From Oscillospiraceae bacterium (GTDB lineage Bacteria > Bacillota > Clostridia > Oscillospirales > Oscillospiraceae), in assembly GCA_910575505.1 (NCBI GenBank), contig CAJTFK010000005.1, positions 123,854-187,853 of the forward strand: DNA of 64,000 nt. Reading direction: 5' to 3'. The position numbers and the translations under genes are program-made. The notes under the pieces were generated by a model. The model saw only the letters and a list, made by a program, of their open reading frames with translations. It ran no database searches and was not told where the DNA came from. Shown here one piece after another: positions 34,811 through 42,297 of the stretch; within the stretch, counting starts at the first letter, position 1; each line of letters opens with the position of its first letter.

Positions 34811-34891
34811 TCATTTCCGCAGGTTTCGAACAATGACAAACAGGGACAGGCTGATGCTGATAGTCAGCAGCGTGTAAATCAAAACATCCAT
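34811..34891 (-). CDS. Putative 26-residue transmembrane peptide
   Basis: The frame reads MDVLIYTLLTISISLSLFVI then VRNLRK: one hydrophobic helix with a basic tail, as in holin-like toxin peptides. There is no good ribosome binding site, so translation is uncertain. Confidence 0.35.
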   Translation of the reverse strand: MDVLIYTLLTISISLSLFVIVRNLRK

Positions 34892-34955
34892 ACTTGACAC
34901 ATGGCAAGCGATCTGGTATTTTAGGGGTGAGGGAGGTTTCCCTCCCCCGTTCCTC

Positions 34956-35069
34956 TCAACCGCTCAGTTTCTCAAAGAGAATCAGCAGCGCGGTGATGAG
35001 GTTGATGATTGCGGTGGCAAGGTTGAGTGCTAAGTCGGCCTTGCCTCCGCTCTTTTTTCGCTTGCCCAT
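34956..35069 (-). CDS. Small basic-hydrophobic membrane peptide
   Basis: A 37-residue peptide with a Lys/Arg-rich head (MGKRKKSGGKAD) and one hydrophobic helix (LALNLATAIINLITALLILF). GGAGGTGA precedes the ATG at ideal distance, and a minus-strand TATAAT (35102-35097) lies 28 bases upstream. A GC-rich stem-loop (34931-34946) follows the stop, so it may form its own transcript. Composition fits a type I-like toxin, holin-like peptide or small regulator. It is divergent from the ribbon-helix-helix gene, whose putative operators overlap its promoter. Confidence 0.6.
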   Translation of the reverse strand: MGKRKKSGGKADLALNLATAIINLITALLILFEKLSG

Positions 35070-35111
35070 GGTGTTCACCTCCTTTCTGTTTCTGATATTA
35101 TAATAGCATAA

Positions 35112-35198
35112 CTACCGGTAGATATAAAGATGGGATATTTTACAAATCTATCGGTAGATATTTGTTTATTTTGTATCTATCGGTAGGTATTTGTTTAT
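35112..35198. promoter_or_regulatory. Three CTAYCGGTAG operator sites
   Basis: Site 1 is the perfect palindrome CTACCGGTAG (35112-35121). Sites 2 and 3 are 24-base direct repeats of ATCTATCGGTAG(A/G)TATTTG... starting at 35146 and 35175, offset 29 bases. They lie between the divergent small-peptide and RHH genes, next to TATAAT on the minus strand and TACAAT (35201-35206) on the plus strand. Confidence 0.7.
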
Positions 35199-35224
35199 GG
35201 TACAATCATTATGAGGTGATAGGC

Positions 35225-35428
35225 ATGCCGGAAAAAACGCCAGCGCAAAAGCGGGCACAAAAAAAATATATTGAAAAGTTTTCTCGTCTGGAAATTCGTA
35301 CAACAAAAGAAGAACGGGAAAGCATCCAGGCCCACGCCGCCGCCTGCGGGGAGTCGGTCAACGCTTTCATCAAGCGGGCCATCATGGAAACCATGGAGCG
35401 GGACAAACAGAAGGGAGCCGGGGACTAA
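35225..35428 (+). CDS. Ribbon-helix-helix (Arc-like) regulator
   Basis: A 67-residue protein with a ribbon-helix-helix pattern: basic N-terminus, strand FSRLEIRTTKEERESIQAHA, then a turn at CGESVNAFIKRAIMETME. Such dimers bind short repeated operators. The ATG at 35225 follows GAGGTGAT. It is on the plus strand inside a minus-strand phage late region, is divergent from the small membrane peptide and overlaps the next convergent gene by 4 bases. Autoregulation and repression of the peptide gene through the three upstream sites are inferred. Confidence 0.78.
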   Translation: MPEKTPAQKRAQKKYIEKFSRLEIRTTKEERESIQAHAAACGESVNAFIKRAIMETMERDKQKGAGD

Positions 35429-35637
35429 TGCCCCGGCTCCTCTACTCTCTGTATTTTGTTTTTGATGCCGCGAATCCGCCGATCTGCCGTTGCCGTGGAT
35501 ATGGCAAGAGACAAGGCGATTTTCACGCGGGACCGGCCCCTGACCGCCAGGTCGAAGACCGCCCGCTCGCTGTCCGTAAAATTGCAGTCCCTGCGGTATC
35601 GTTCGCACTCTACTTCCGTGAGTTCATACAGGCGCAT
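35425..35637 (-). CDS. Small helix-turn-helix phage protein
   Basis: A 70-residue protein whose second half resembles a sigma-factor region 4 / LuxR-like HTH (FTDSERAVFDLAVRGRSRVKIA ... TATADRRIRGIKNKI). Similar small proteins lie near the lysis genes of Clostridial prophages. AAGGAGG is 16 bases upstream of the ATG, rather far. Role unknown; DNA or RNA-polymerase binding is inferred. Confidence 0.65.
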   Translation of the reverse strand: MRLYELTEVECERYRRDCNFTDSERAVFDLAVRGRSRVKIALSLAISTATADRRIRGIKNKIQRVEEPGH

Positions 35638-35662
35638 AGGTGCGATTCAGCGGCCTCCTTGT

Positions 35663-36292
35663 TCAGATTTTGCCGGTCTTCCGGGCGAACCGGTGCAGCA
35701 TCGTACACAGCTGCTGCCGGGTCACAGGCTGGCTGAGCTTCAGGTCTCCAGCGGCGTCCCCGGTGAGGATGCCGTTTTTCTTGGCCCAATCAACGCCCTC
35801 TTTGTGGGCGGGGCTGGGGGTATTGTCCATACGCTTGTCCTCCTTTTGATAGTTCGGGCGCACAACGCCCACGATCTGACTGTAAGGCCGGGTCTTCCGG
35901 CAGACCATGCCGCCGTTGGACTGGCTGCCGGCCTCGCTGGTGTTGCCCTCAATCGCCACCACGCCGGTGAGCGTCACTTTCTCAATAATTCCCGTGTGGT
36001 CCGTAGCCGCGCCGCCGGGGAAATCGTAGATCACCACGTCCCCGGGGCGGTAGTCCTTCGTCACCCACTGGCCGGATTTCTTGGCGGCCTCCATCAGCAA
36101 CCCGCAAGAAGCGGTCCTCATAGGCAACGATACTCCGGCATTGGCGAACACCCACTGCACGAACATCATGCACCAGGGCTGTCCGTCGAAGCCGTACCAT
36201 TTTCCGTATTTGGTCCGGTTGGACCCCGCCGGGCTCTCCTTCACGCCCAGCTCCCGCCGGGCGATGTCCAGTACCTTCTCAGCCGTTGCCAT
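35663..36292 (-). CDS. Phage endolysin, CHAP amidase with SLH-like tail
   Basis: A 209-residue lysin. The N-terminal CHAP domain (about 5-140) has the Cys in GQPWCMMFVQW, the His in DHTGIIE and a polar residue in AIEGNT. The C-terminal 50 residues (EGVDWAKKNGILTG ... PVTRQQLCTMLHRFARK) resemble one S-layer-homology repeat, likely a cell-wall binding module. The start at 36292 has GAGGGGA upstream and overlaps the holin gene's end by 14 bases. Confidence 0.87.
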   Translation of the reverse strand: MATAEKVLDIARRELGVKESPAGSNRTKYGKWYGFDGQPWCMMFVQWVFANAGVSLPMRTASCGLLMEAAKKSGQWVTKDYRPGDVVIYDFPGGAATDHTGIIEKVTLTGVVAIEGNTSEAGSQSNGGMVCRKTRPYSQIVGVVRPNYQKEDKRMDNTPSPAHKEGVDWAKKNGILTGDAAGDLKLSQPVTRQQLCTMLHRFARKTGKI

Positions 36293-36590
36293 TGCTGTTC
36301 CCCTCATTATTAAGGCCAAAAGCGCTCATGCTGTGCTGCGGCGCCGCCTGTGTGGCAGTCATAGTTTCCTTGAGCACGTCGAACATGTTGCTCGTAGCCC
36401 CGGCGGCGTCCACCTTGCCCTCGGCCATGATGTACGCCACCACGGACGCCACAGACACCACCGCGCCCGCCACGGTGGAGATGGTATTCTCGTCCAGGCC
36501 GAAGACCATCGCCAGGCCGGCGACGATGCCCGCCGCGGCGGCCCAGAGCTTGCGGCTGCTGAGTTTGCGATTCCAGTCGATCTTATTCAT
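36279..36590 (-). CDS. Phage holin
   Basis: A 103-residue membrane protein with two hydrophobic segments (LWAAAAGIVAGLAMVFGL and TVAGAVVSVASVVAYIM), a polar N-terminus and a charged C-tail. It matches the Firmicute phage holins that begin with a 'W-RKLSSRKLW' block. It times release of the adjacent endolysin. GAGGAACC precedes the ATG. Confidence 0.82.
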   Translation of the reverse strand: MNKIDWNRKLSSRKLWAAAAGIVAGLAMVFGLDENTISTVAGAVVSVASVVAYIMAEGKVDAAGATSNMFDVLKETMTATQAAPQHSMSAFGLNNEGNSNGNG

Positions 36591-36804
36591 ATGGTTCCTC
36601 ACTTTCCCCGGACCGCTCTCCGGCCCGGACCTTAGAAATTTTGATGCCCGCCAGCAGAAGGGCCTCCACGCCTCCGGCTCCCAGGGTGTACTGGATGAGT
36701 GTATCCGGCACGGCCCCCTTGACGCAGAAGATCACGGCCATAGCGACGATGAAGGCCAGGGCGAAAAGCCCCAGGGCCAGCAGAATCAGATTAGAGGTCT
36801 TCAC
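36583..36804 (-). CDS. Small membrane protein of the lysis cassette
   Basis: A 73-residue protein with two hydrophobic segments (LILLALGLFALAFIVAMAVIF and a weaker second) and an acidic C-terminus. The GTG start has GGGGAGGG upstream and overlaps the XhlA-like gene's stop. It may be a second holin or holin modulator. Confidence 0.65.
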   Translation of the reverse strand: MKTSNLILLALGLFALAFIVAMAVIFCVKGAVPDTLIQYTLGAGGVEALLLAGIKISKVRAGERSGESEEPYE

Positions 36805-37133
36805 AGCCCCACCCTCCCCAGCAGAAAGGCGATGACGGCGGTTGCGATGCAGGCCAGCACGGTTTCCGTCAGCTTGTCCCACCGCTTCCCCGGCTTGGCC
36901 TCCAGCTCGCTGAGCTTTCGGTTGAGCTCGTCATGGCGTCGGGTGAGGTTGTCCAGCTTTTCCAGAATGTTTTTGTATTGCTCCCCCTGGATGCCCTCCA
37001 TCCGTTCCAGCTCCCGCAGCCGGTCGAAGAGCTCCCGGTGGGTGCTGCCGTGCTGCTCGTTGGCCCGCTCCAGGGCCTCAACGCGGGCCGTCATGGGGCA
37101 GTCTCTGGGGTTGTCTGTGCATTTTTCAGGCAT
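36801..37133 (-). CDS. XhlA-like lysis protein
   Basis: A 110-residue protein: a long coiled coil (about 15-80: RVEALERANEQHGSTHRELF ... DELNRKLSELE) followed by one C-terminal membrane helix (TVLACIATAVIAFLLGRVGL). This is the arrangement of hemolysin XhlA, which works with a holin in Bacillus phage PBSX. AAGGAGA precedes the ATG. Confidence 0.8.
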   Translation of the reverse strand: MPEKCTDNPRDCPMTARVEALERANEQHGSTHRELFDRLRELERMEGIQGEQYKNILEKLDNLTRRHDELNRKLSELEAKPGKRWDKLTETVLACIATAVIAFLLGRVGL

Positions 37134-37164
37134 AATGTTGTCTCCTTAGTCTTCCGTTTTCCGC

Positions 37165-38004
37165 TTACAGCTTCATGATGTAGCACAGGGCGTAATAGGG
37201 CGGCATGTTGTTGTGGGCCGCGCCACCGCCGGTGGCAACAGTTGTTTTGGAGGAATTTTCCAACCTGCTCCCTCCGGACCCAACAGGAAGCGATCCGGAG
37301 GAAGTTGAACTGAGAGAAGAAACAGAATGGGAATGTCTTGGCATCTCCTCCACTGTCAGCGTATGACTTGCCTCGCCTCCCTTGGCTCCCACCGCATAAG
37401 AGCTCCCGGCCCCCACCACGAACCGGTCCCGCAGGTCCGGCGTGCCGTTCTGCCCATTGCACAGGGCCCAGCCGGAGGGGATGGCGCTGGCCGTGCCGCT
37501 CCACATGACGATGACCCCGGCGGGGATACCCGCGCCGGAAACCGCGGCGTCCACGTAGCCCTTTGTCGCCGGCATGGTTTCGGTCTCCGGTTCGGCGCAT
37601 GTTCCAATCATGATCGCTTCCCCTCCCATCGTGGAAATGAGCGGTTTCCCGGAAATCTTTACGTAAAAACCATTTTCCAGCAGAAGCTCCGTGCCGCTTT
37701 CCAAATCGCCCGACCCGGCAAAAATGCTGACAGACGGGTACCCTTCTCCGGAATCTCCTGTTATATTGATGGCAGCGATGCTTGACGCGGCGTCGGTGTC
37801 GGAACGAATTTCCATACTATAGGGAGTCAGCAGTAAAGAAGAGCTTTCCCCACGATACGAGTCGTCCCATGGGGCCTGTACAGCCACATCAATAAATTCT
37901 CCGGTAGTCATTCCCTGTTTCACATACCGCCCGTCGGCCTCTTCCTCCGTCAGCCCGCCGCCCCCTCCGGTCTCCAGCTCCTTCCCGTCATAGATCAGTT
38001 TCAT
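37165..38004 (-). CDS. Tail fibre protein with phage tail-collar domain
   Basis: A 279-residue virion protein. The N-terminal half is a beta-rich shaft. The C-terminal collar domain has the usual GVIVMWSGTASAIPSGWALCNG, TPDLRDRFVVGAG, EEMPRHSH and ending AHNNMPPYYALCYIMKL. Expected at the distal tail in host recognition. It shares its collar and ending with the neighbouring gene, so the two are paralogues. Confidence 0.83.
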   Translation of the reverse strand: MKLIYDGKELETGGGGGLTEEEADGRYVKQGMTTGEFIDVAVQAPWDDSYRGESSSLLLTPYSMEIRSDTDAASSIAAINITGDSGEGYPSVSIFAGSGDLESGTELLLENGFYVKISGKPLISTMGGEAIMIGTCAEPETETMPATKGYVDAAVSGAGIPAGVIVMWSGTASAIPSGWALCNGQNGTPDLRDRFVVGAGSSYAVGAKGGEASHTLTVEEMPRHSHSVSSLSSTSSGSLPVGSGGSRLENSSKTTVATGGGAAHNNMPPYYALCYIMKL

Positions 38005-38017
38005 GCGTCCGCCTCCT

Positions 38018-38572
38018 TCACAGCTTTATGATGTAGAACAGGGTATAGTAGGGGGGCATGTTGTTGTGGGGCTTGCCGCCGCCTGTCTGTGTTGTTTCAA
38101 TGAACTCCGACTCGGAAATACGCTCGCCGTTCTGCGGACGATATGCATTAGCCGACGAACCATATCCCTCAATCAGTCTGATTTCATGGTAATGCGGCGG
38201 GATTTGCGACTCATACAGCGTCACCGTCTCGCTGCCGCCGGTCTCCCCAACGGCGTGGGTCCCGCCTGTCCCCAGCAGGAACCGTCCCCGCAGGTCCGGC
38301 GTGCCGTTGGTCCCGTCGCAGATGTGCCAGCCCTCTGGCACGGAATCCTCCGGCCCGTACCAGGCGATGACCGACCCGGCGGGCAGGCCGCCTCCGCTCC
38401 CACCGGAGCCCCCGGAGCTCCCGCCCCCCTGGGCGTCGGTGATGATGTACAGCCCTCTGTTCCGCTCCGCCTCCGGCAGGGCGTTATACTCCGCCTGCGT
38501 CACGCCCCGCACAAGTTTCGGTTTCAGCCGGTCGAAGAACCGGTCCAGACCGGCGCTGTCCAGAAACCCCAT
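38018..38572 (-). CDS. Second tail-collar fibre protein
   Basis: A 184-residue paralogue of its neighbour with a short N-terminus (FLDSAGLDRFFDRLKPKLV), a Gly/Ser linker (GGGSSGGSGGSGGG), and a collar domain with SVIAWYGPEDSVPEGWHICDG, TPDLRGRFLLGTG, QIPPHYHEI and PHNNMPPYYTLFYIIKL. The ATG at 38572 has GGGGAGG upstream. It lies 13 bases before the first collar gene. Confidence 0.82.
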   Translation of the reverse strand: MGFLDSAGLDRFFDRLKPKLVRGVTQAEYNALPEAERNRGLYIITDAQGGGSSGGSGGSGGGLPAGSVIAWYGPEDSVPEGWHICDGTNGTPDLRGRFLLGTGGTHAVGETGGSETVTLYESQIPPHYHEIRLIEGYGSSANAYRPQNGERISESEFIETTQTGGGKPHNNMPPYYTLFYIIKL

Positions 38573-38573
38573 T

Positions 38574-39095
38574 TCATGCCTCCCCGGTGATGGCGTCGAT
38601 CTCCGCATTGGTGATGGCCTGTATCTCAAACGTGCCGCCCAGGTCGTCCCACTCCGTTCCGGTCCAGGCGTAGTTTTTCCCGGTGTCCTCCACGTTCCAC
38701 ACGTCCCCCACGGTGTTCCCGCTCTCGGGCAGGCTGCCGTAGCTGGCCTTGCTGCCCCTGTACGTATAGACGGCGGTCAGGTCGCTTTTCAGGGCCAGGT
38801 CCGGCTTGTTCTGCACGTTGGACCAGTCTACCGAATCCGCCGTTCCGCCACCTGTGGCAGAAAGAACGCCGCTCACGATGTTCAGCCCAGCCCCCACCTT
38901 TACGCCGCCCAGGGTCTCCGCCGTGGCTGTGGGCAGAGTGTAGTTTTCCAGCCCCGCCAGCTTGGTTTTCTCCTCCGTGGTGAAGTCGTTGGCGCTCAGG
39001 CCTTTCCCCTCCACCTTGTCCACCTTGCTCCCGGTCAGGGACTTTATTTTGTTCCACAGGTACAGCAGGCCGTTCTGATCCAGAAACTTACTCAT
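38574..39095 (-). CDS. Phage tail fibre-associated protein
   Basis: A 173-residue protein opening with SKFLDQNGLLYLWNKIK, a motif common at the N-terminus of Firmicute phage tail and head fibre proteins. It then has a beta-rich repetitive region (NYTLPTATAETLGGVKVGAG) and an AYTGTEWDDLGG segment. Likely a fibre shaft or adaptor. Overlaps the next gene upstream by 4 bases. Confidence 0.7.
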   Translation of the reverse strand: MSKFLDQNGLLYLWNKIKSLTGSKVDKVEGKGLSANDFTTEEKTKLAGLENYTLPTATAETLGGVKVGAGLNIVSGVLSATGGGTADSVDWSNVQNKPDLALKSDLTAVYTYRGSKASYGSLPESGNTVGDVWNVEDTGKNYAWTGTEWDDLGGTFEIQAITNAEIDAITGEA

Positions 39096-39607
39096 TTCAA
39101 AAGCTCCTCCAGTTCAAGATTTGTCAGCGCCTCCACCGGCCCGGGAATGCGCTTGATCTCCTCCATCAGGCCGTCAATGGAGGACATCGGGTGCTGCCCC
39201 TCCGCGTCCCGGTGGGTCAGCAGCCGGTGGTCCGTGGTTCCGCCCTCTCCGGGGTTTCCGGGACCGGGGTCCGGGAAAGCCTCCCCCTCTCCGGCGGCGT
39301 CCGCCACGAACAGCATTCCCAGGCTGGACTTTTTCACCACGTCCCCCTTCCGGCCCCGGACGGTCACCGCCGCCGGGCCGGGGACGGACACATAGGGCCG
39401 GGTCAGCTCTGCCCACAGCACGCCGTCCGTCAGGGTCAGGGGCAGGGCCGCCGTGGTCCCGCCGCTGTACTCGATGTCCAGCACGCAGGCCCAGTCCGAT
39501 CCCACGTCCGTCTCGATCTCCAGCCGCCGGGCCCGGTTCTCCCCCTCGCAGCCGATGACCCGTCCGCACTCCGGCACCGTCAGCCGCCAGTCATACAGCG
39601 TCAGCAT
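39092..39607 (-). CDS. Distal tail/baseplate hypothetical protein
   Basis: A 171-residue protein: an immunoglobulin-like beta domain (LTLYDWRLTVPECGRVIG ... AAVTVRGRKGDVV), a Gly/Pro linker and a helical C-terminus (MEEIKRIPGPVEALTNLELEELL). No family recognised. Its place between the XkdX-like and fibre genes suggests a baseplate or fibre-chaperone role. Confidence 0.6.
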   Translation of the reverse strand: MLTLYDWRLTVPECGRVIGCEGENRARRLEIETDVGSDWACVLDIEYSGGTTAALPLTLTDGVLWAELTRPYVSVPGPAAVTVRGRKGDVVKKSSLGMLFVADAAGEGEAFPDPGPGNPGEGGTTDHRLLTHRDAEGQHPMSSIDGLMEEIKRIPGPVEALTNLELEELLK

Positions 39608-39614
39608 GGCCGGC

Positions 39615-39746
39615 TCACCCCTTCTGCTGCTTCACCCAGTCCAGAAGGGCCTCGATCTCCTCCCAGCTGTACTTGGTCGTAAAGTATCCGGTAGTCCCGG
39701 ACGCCAGAAAGTTCTGCATCAGTCTGTTGAATTCCTCTTGTGTCAT
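39615..39746 (-). CDS. XkdX-like small tail protein
   Basis: A 43-residue protein reading MTQEEFNRLMQNFLASGTTG with a later YSWEEIEALLDWVKQQ. Small proteins of this sort follow the tail tip gene in PBSX-like phages. AAAGGAGC lies upstream of the ATG. Confidence 0.6.
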   Translation of the reverse strand: MTQEEFNRLMQNFLASGTTGYFTTKYSWEEIEALLDWVKQQKG

Positions 39747-39759
39747 GTTCCCGCTCCTT

Positions 39760-41901
39760 TCAGACCACCAGGAGCCGCCCGAAGCGGTCCAGGTAGAATT
39801 TTTGATTCTTGTCCACGGGGCTTCCCGCTTTCATTTTCTGGGGCACGCCGTAATAGAGGATGACGCAGCCGGGAGCGCCGCTGCCGCCGGGCCCGCCGTC
39901 GCCGCCCTGGCCCGCCGCGCCGCCGGGGGATGATAGGCTTCCGGTCTGGCCATGGGACACCAGCGCCCAGGAACCGCCGCCTCCTCCCCCTCCTCCTCCT
40001 CCGTTGCCTCCGGAGCCTCCGGAGCCGGGAACCGTGGCCGCCGCTGGTTTGGTGCCCGCCGCGCCGGTTCCGCCTGTGGACGCGCTCCCGCTGTTTCCGG
40101 CTGCGTTATAGGCCGCGCCGCCGCCACCGCCTCCAGAGCTTCCGATCGCTCCATAATCGTTCGGGTAATATCTGCTTGACGGATTTCCCCCTTTTCCGCC
40201 CGCGTTGCCGCCTGCGTTTTCTCCCGCATTTCCAATCTTGGCGGGCGCCGAGGTGCTTTCGCCGGTCATTCCGCCGTCGCCGCCCCTGGCCCCGGCCCTG
40301 CCCGCTGTTCCAGTCCCTGCGTAGACCGTGCCGGTCACAAGGTCCTGATACCCGGCGGAGGACGCCGCCCCTGTGGCGCTGGAGTAGGCAGTCCCGTTGA
40401 CCGTCAGGGTGGTGTTCCCCCCGGCGGAGCCGGTCCCCTCATTGGCGGAGCCGCCGGAGCCGCCCCCTCCGATGCTCACCGTCAGGGTTTTGATGGCCGT
40501 GCCGGTAATCTCAAAGCTGGCGATCTTCCCGCCTCCGCCGCCGGGCCCGCCGTCGCCGCCCTCGCCGCCGACGCCGGGGGACCCAAACACCATTTTGCCG
40601 TCTCTCACGGTGGTGCAGCTCATGCCCGCCGTTCCGCTGCTGCCCTTTTTGCCGCCCTTTCCGCCGGTCCCCCCGCCGATCAGCACCGCCCGGACCCGGG
40701 TCACCCCGTCGGGCAGGGTCACGGTCCGGGAAGAGGTGATAACCTGATGCCGGTCGTAGGTCACGGTCTGCTCGATCTGTTTCGGCGTGTAGCCCACCAG
40801 AGCGGTCATTCCAGCCCGTAAAATCCCGGTCGCCGTAATCTCAAGGCTTTCCACGCAGGCAGGGACCGGGGCTTTGGTATAGGGATGGCAGGCGCTCACC
40901 ACGTCGCCGGGGGACTGCGTTTCCAGCACCACATCGCAGCTCAGGCGTTCCCGCTGCCGGTAATAGTCCGCCAGCCGTTCCGCCGCCGCATTGGAATTGA
41001 CCAGAGAGACCAGGGTAGCGTCTCCGATGGTCTGCACATTCTCCGGCGCACCAGCCGTCACGGTCTTGGTAATCTGCCGGGTGTTATGGATGTATTTCCG
41101 GCCAATGAGCGTGCCGCTGCCGGTGGAAAGCTTCGCGTAGTTGGCTCCGCTCTCCAGAATGCGGAAGCCCGTGGCGCTGAGGCCGTACATGGGCTCGGAA
41201 AAGGTGATGATATCGCCGGAAATCGCGTCCCCCTCAAAGAGTCTGGTCTCATCTCCGCCGGTCATATACTGGTGCTCGGTGACGGCTGCGGATGTGGCGG
41301 GAGTTTTTTCATATTCCACGCTGCCGCCCTGATACATGCGGCCTTTCTCAATCCGCCCCGATACGCCGTTCCACAGGGGGACAATGCGCAAAACGCCGTC
41401 AAAATCCGTCTTCACCGTGGCCCCCAGAGCGAAAAGCACCTGCACCAGATTGTCCCTCGCCGACTTCTCCGGGGGCTTGGCGTAAGGGAGCCAGCCGTAG
41501 AGCTTCACCGTCCGCAGGCTTTCCTTAATGACGAACTGGACCGGCCCCGCAATCTCCCTTACAATGGCCTCCGCCGTCTGGCCGGTGTAAATGCCGCCGG
41601 GGTGAGCCATCTGGGACAGCACTCCCATGCCGGAAACTCCGGAAATTTTATACAGCTCCGGCCCCGTCCGCTCAATGGACTGCGCGTAGAAGACCCCCGC
41701 CTGCTGTCCGCTGTGGAAATAGGTCATCCTGGCGTTTTCCCCAGTCAGCAGGATAGACGGGTCCTTGCACCTGACTTCGGCGGTGATGGTGTCGGCCTCC
41801 AGTTTTGTGGAGAGCAGGGAGCGGGCCTGATAGAGGTTTCCGCTCTTAATGTCGTTCCCGGTGAATTCCCGTGTCCCGTAAATCAGTCTGTTGCCGTTCA
41901 T
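39760..41901 (-). CDS. Tail tip / receptor-binding protein with glycine-rich domain
   Basis: A 713-residue protein. Residues 1-390 resemble the siphovirus tail-tip/hub (a DTITAEVRCKDPSILL strand region, a domain with YGWLPYAKPPEKSARDNLVQVL, and TRQITKTVTAG). Residues about 400-690 are an extreme Gly-rich domain with runs such as GGEGGDGGPGGGGGK, like the polyglycine lattice of T-even adhesins, likely contacting the host surface. The last 30 residues end KFYLDRFGRLLVV. ATG 41901 fits GGGAG spacing better than the GTG at 41907. Confidence 0.78.
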   Translation of the reverse strand: MNGNRLIYGTREFTGNDIKSGNLYQARSLLSTKLEADTITAEVRCKDPSILLTGENARMTYFHSGQQAGVFYAQSIERTGPELYKISGVSGMGVLSQMAHPGGIYTGQTAEAIVREIAGPVQFVIKESLRTVKLYGWLPYAKPPEKSARDNLVQVLFALGATVKTDFDGVLRIVPLWNGVSGRIEKGRMYQGGSVEYEKTPATSAAVTEHQYMTGGDETRLFEGDAISGDIITFSEPMYGLSATGFRILESGANYAKLSTGSGTLIGRKYIHNTRQITKTVTAGAPENVQTIGDATLVSLVNSNAAAERLADYYRQRERLSCDVVLETQSPGDVVSACHPYTKAPVPACVESLEITATGILRAGMTALVGYTPKQIEQTVTYDRHQVITSSRTVTLPDGVTRVRAVLIGGGTGGKGGKKGSSGTAGMSCTTVRDGKMVFGSPGVGGEGGDGGPGGGGGKIASFEITGTAIKTLTVSIGGGGSGGSANEGTGSAGGNTTLTVNGTAYSSATGAASSAGYQDLVTGTVYAGTGTAGRAGARGGDGGMTGESTSAPAKIGNAGENAGGNAGGKGGNPSSRYYPNDYGAIGSSGGGGGGAAYNAAGNSGSASTGGTGAAGTKPAAATVPGSGGSGGNGGGGGGGGGGSWALVSHGQTGSLSSPGGAAGQGGDGGPGGSGAPGCVILYYGVPQKMKAGSPVDKNQKFYLDRFGRLLVV

Positions 41902-41903
41902 GG

Positions 41904-42293
41904 TCACGTTCTCCCGGGGTCCATTGCCGTAAACTGGATGCTGAGCCCGTCCCAGTAGTTCCGCCCTTTGGACTGCCGCAGCAGATTGTCCTGTCCCTCG
42001 GTCACATAGGCTTCAAAGGTCAGGGTGGACTGCCCGTAGGGAAAGCTGACGGTATGGGAATCCGCCGGGGCGGACAGGACCTCATACAGCCGGTCGTATT
42101 CCTCCAGGCTGGCCCCCGCCCGCTGAATCTGGGCCGTGTAGTTGTAGTAGGTTCCGATCACGTCCCGCTGCATCCCGCCGCCCAGCATCCGGCCGGCGTT
42201 GGGTCCGTCCAGCACCTTAAAGCTCCGGGTCAGGCCCCCGGCGGGGACCCGCACGTTATAGGACACGCCGTCCACCGTGAATAAACCGGCCAT
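41904..42293 (-). CDS. Distal tail protein-like
   Basis: A 129-residue beta-rich protein (LFTVDGVSYNVRVPAGGLTR ... YVTEGQDNLLRQSKG). It sits between tape measure and tail tip, the usual position of the distal tail (Dit) or a small adaptor. It is shorter than classical Dit, so it may be only the N-terminal-domain equivalent. Four bases from the tape measure gene. Confidence 0.65.
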   Translation of the reverse strand: MAGLFTVDGVSYNVRVPAGGLTRSFKVLDGPNAGRMLGGGMQRDVIGTYYNYTAQIQRAGASLEEYDRLYEVLSAPADSHTVSFPYGQSTLTFEAYVTEGQDNLLRQSKGRNYWDGLSIQFTAMDPGRT

Positions 42294-42297
42294 TTTC

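Noticed and set aside
39900..40700. Satellite or CRISPR-like repeat
   Set aside because: The repetitiveness comes from Gly codons in the tail tip protein; there is no regular repeat-spacer period.
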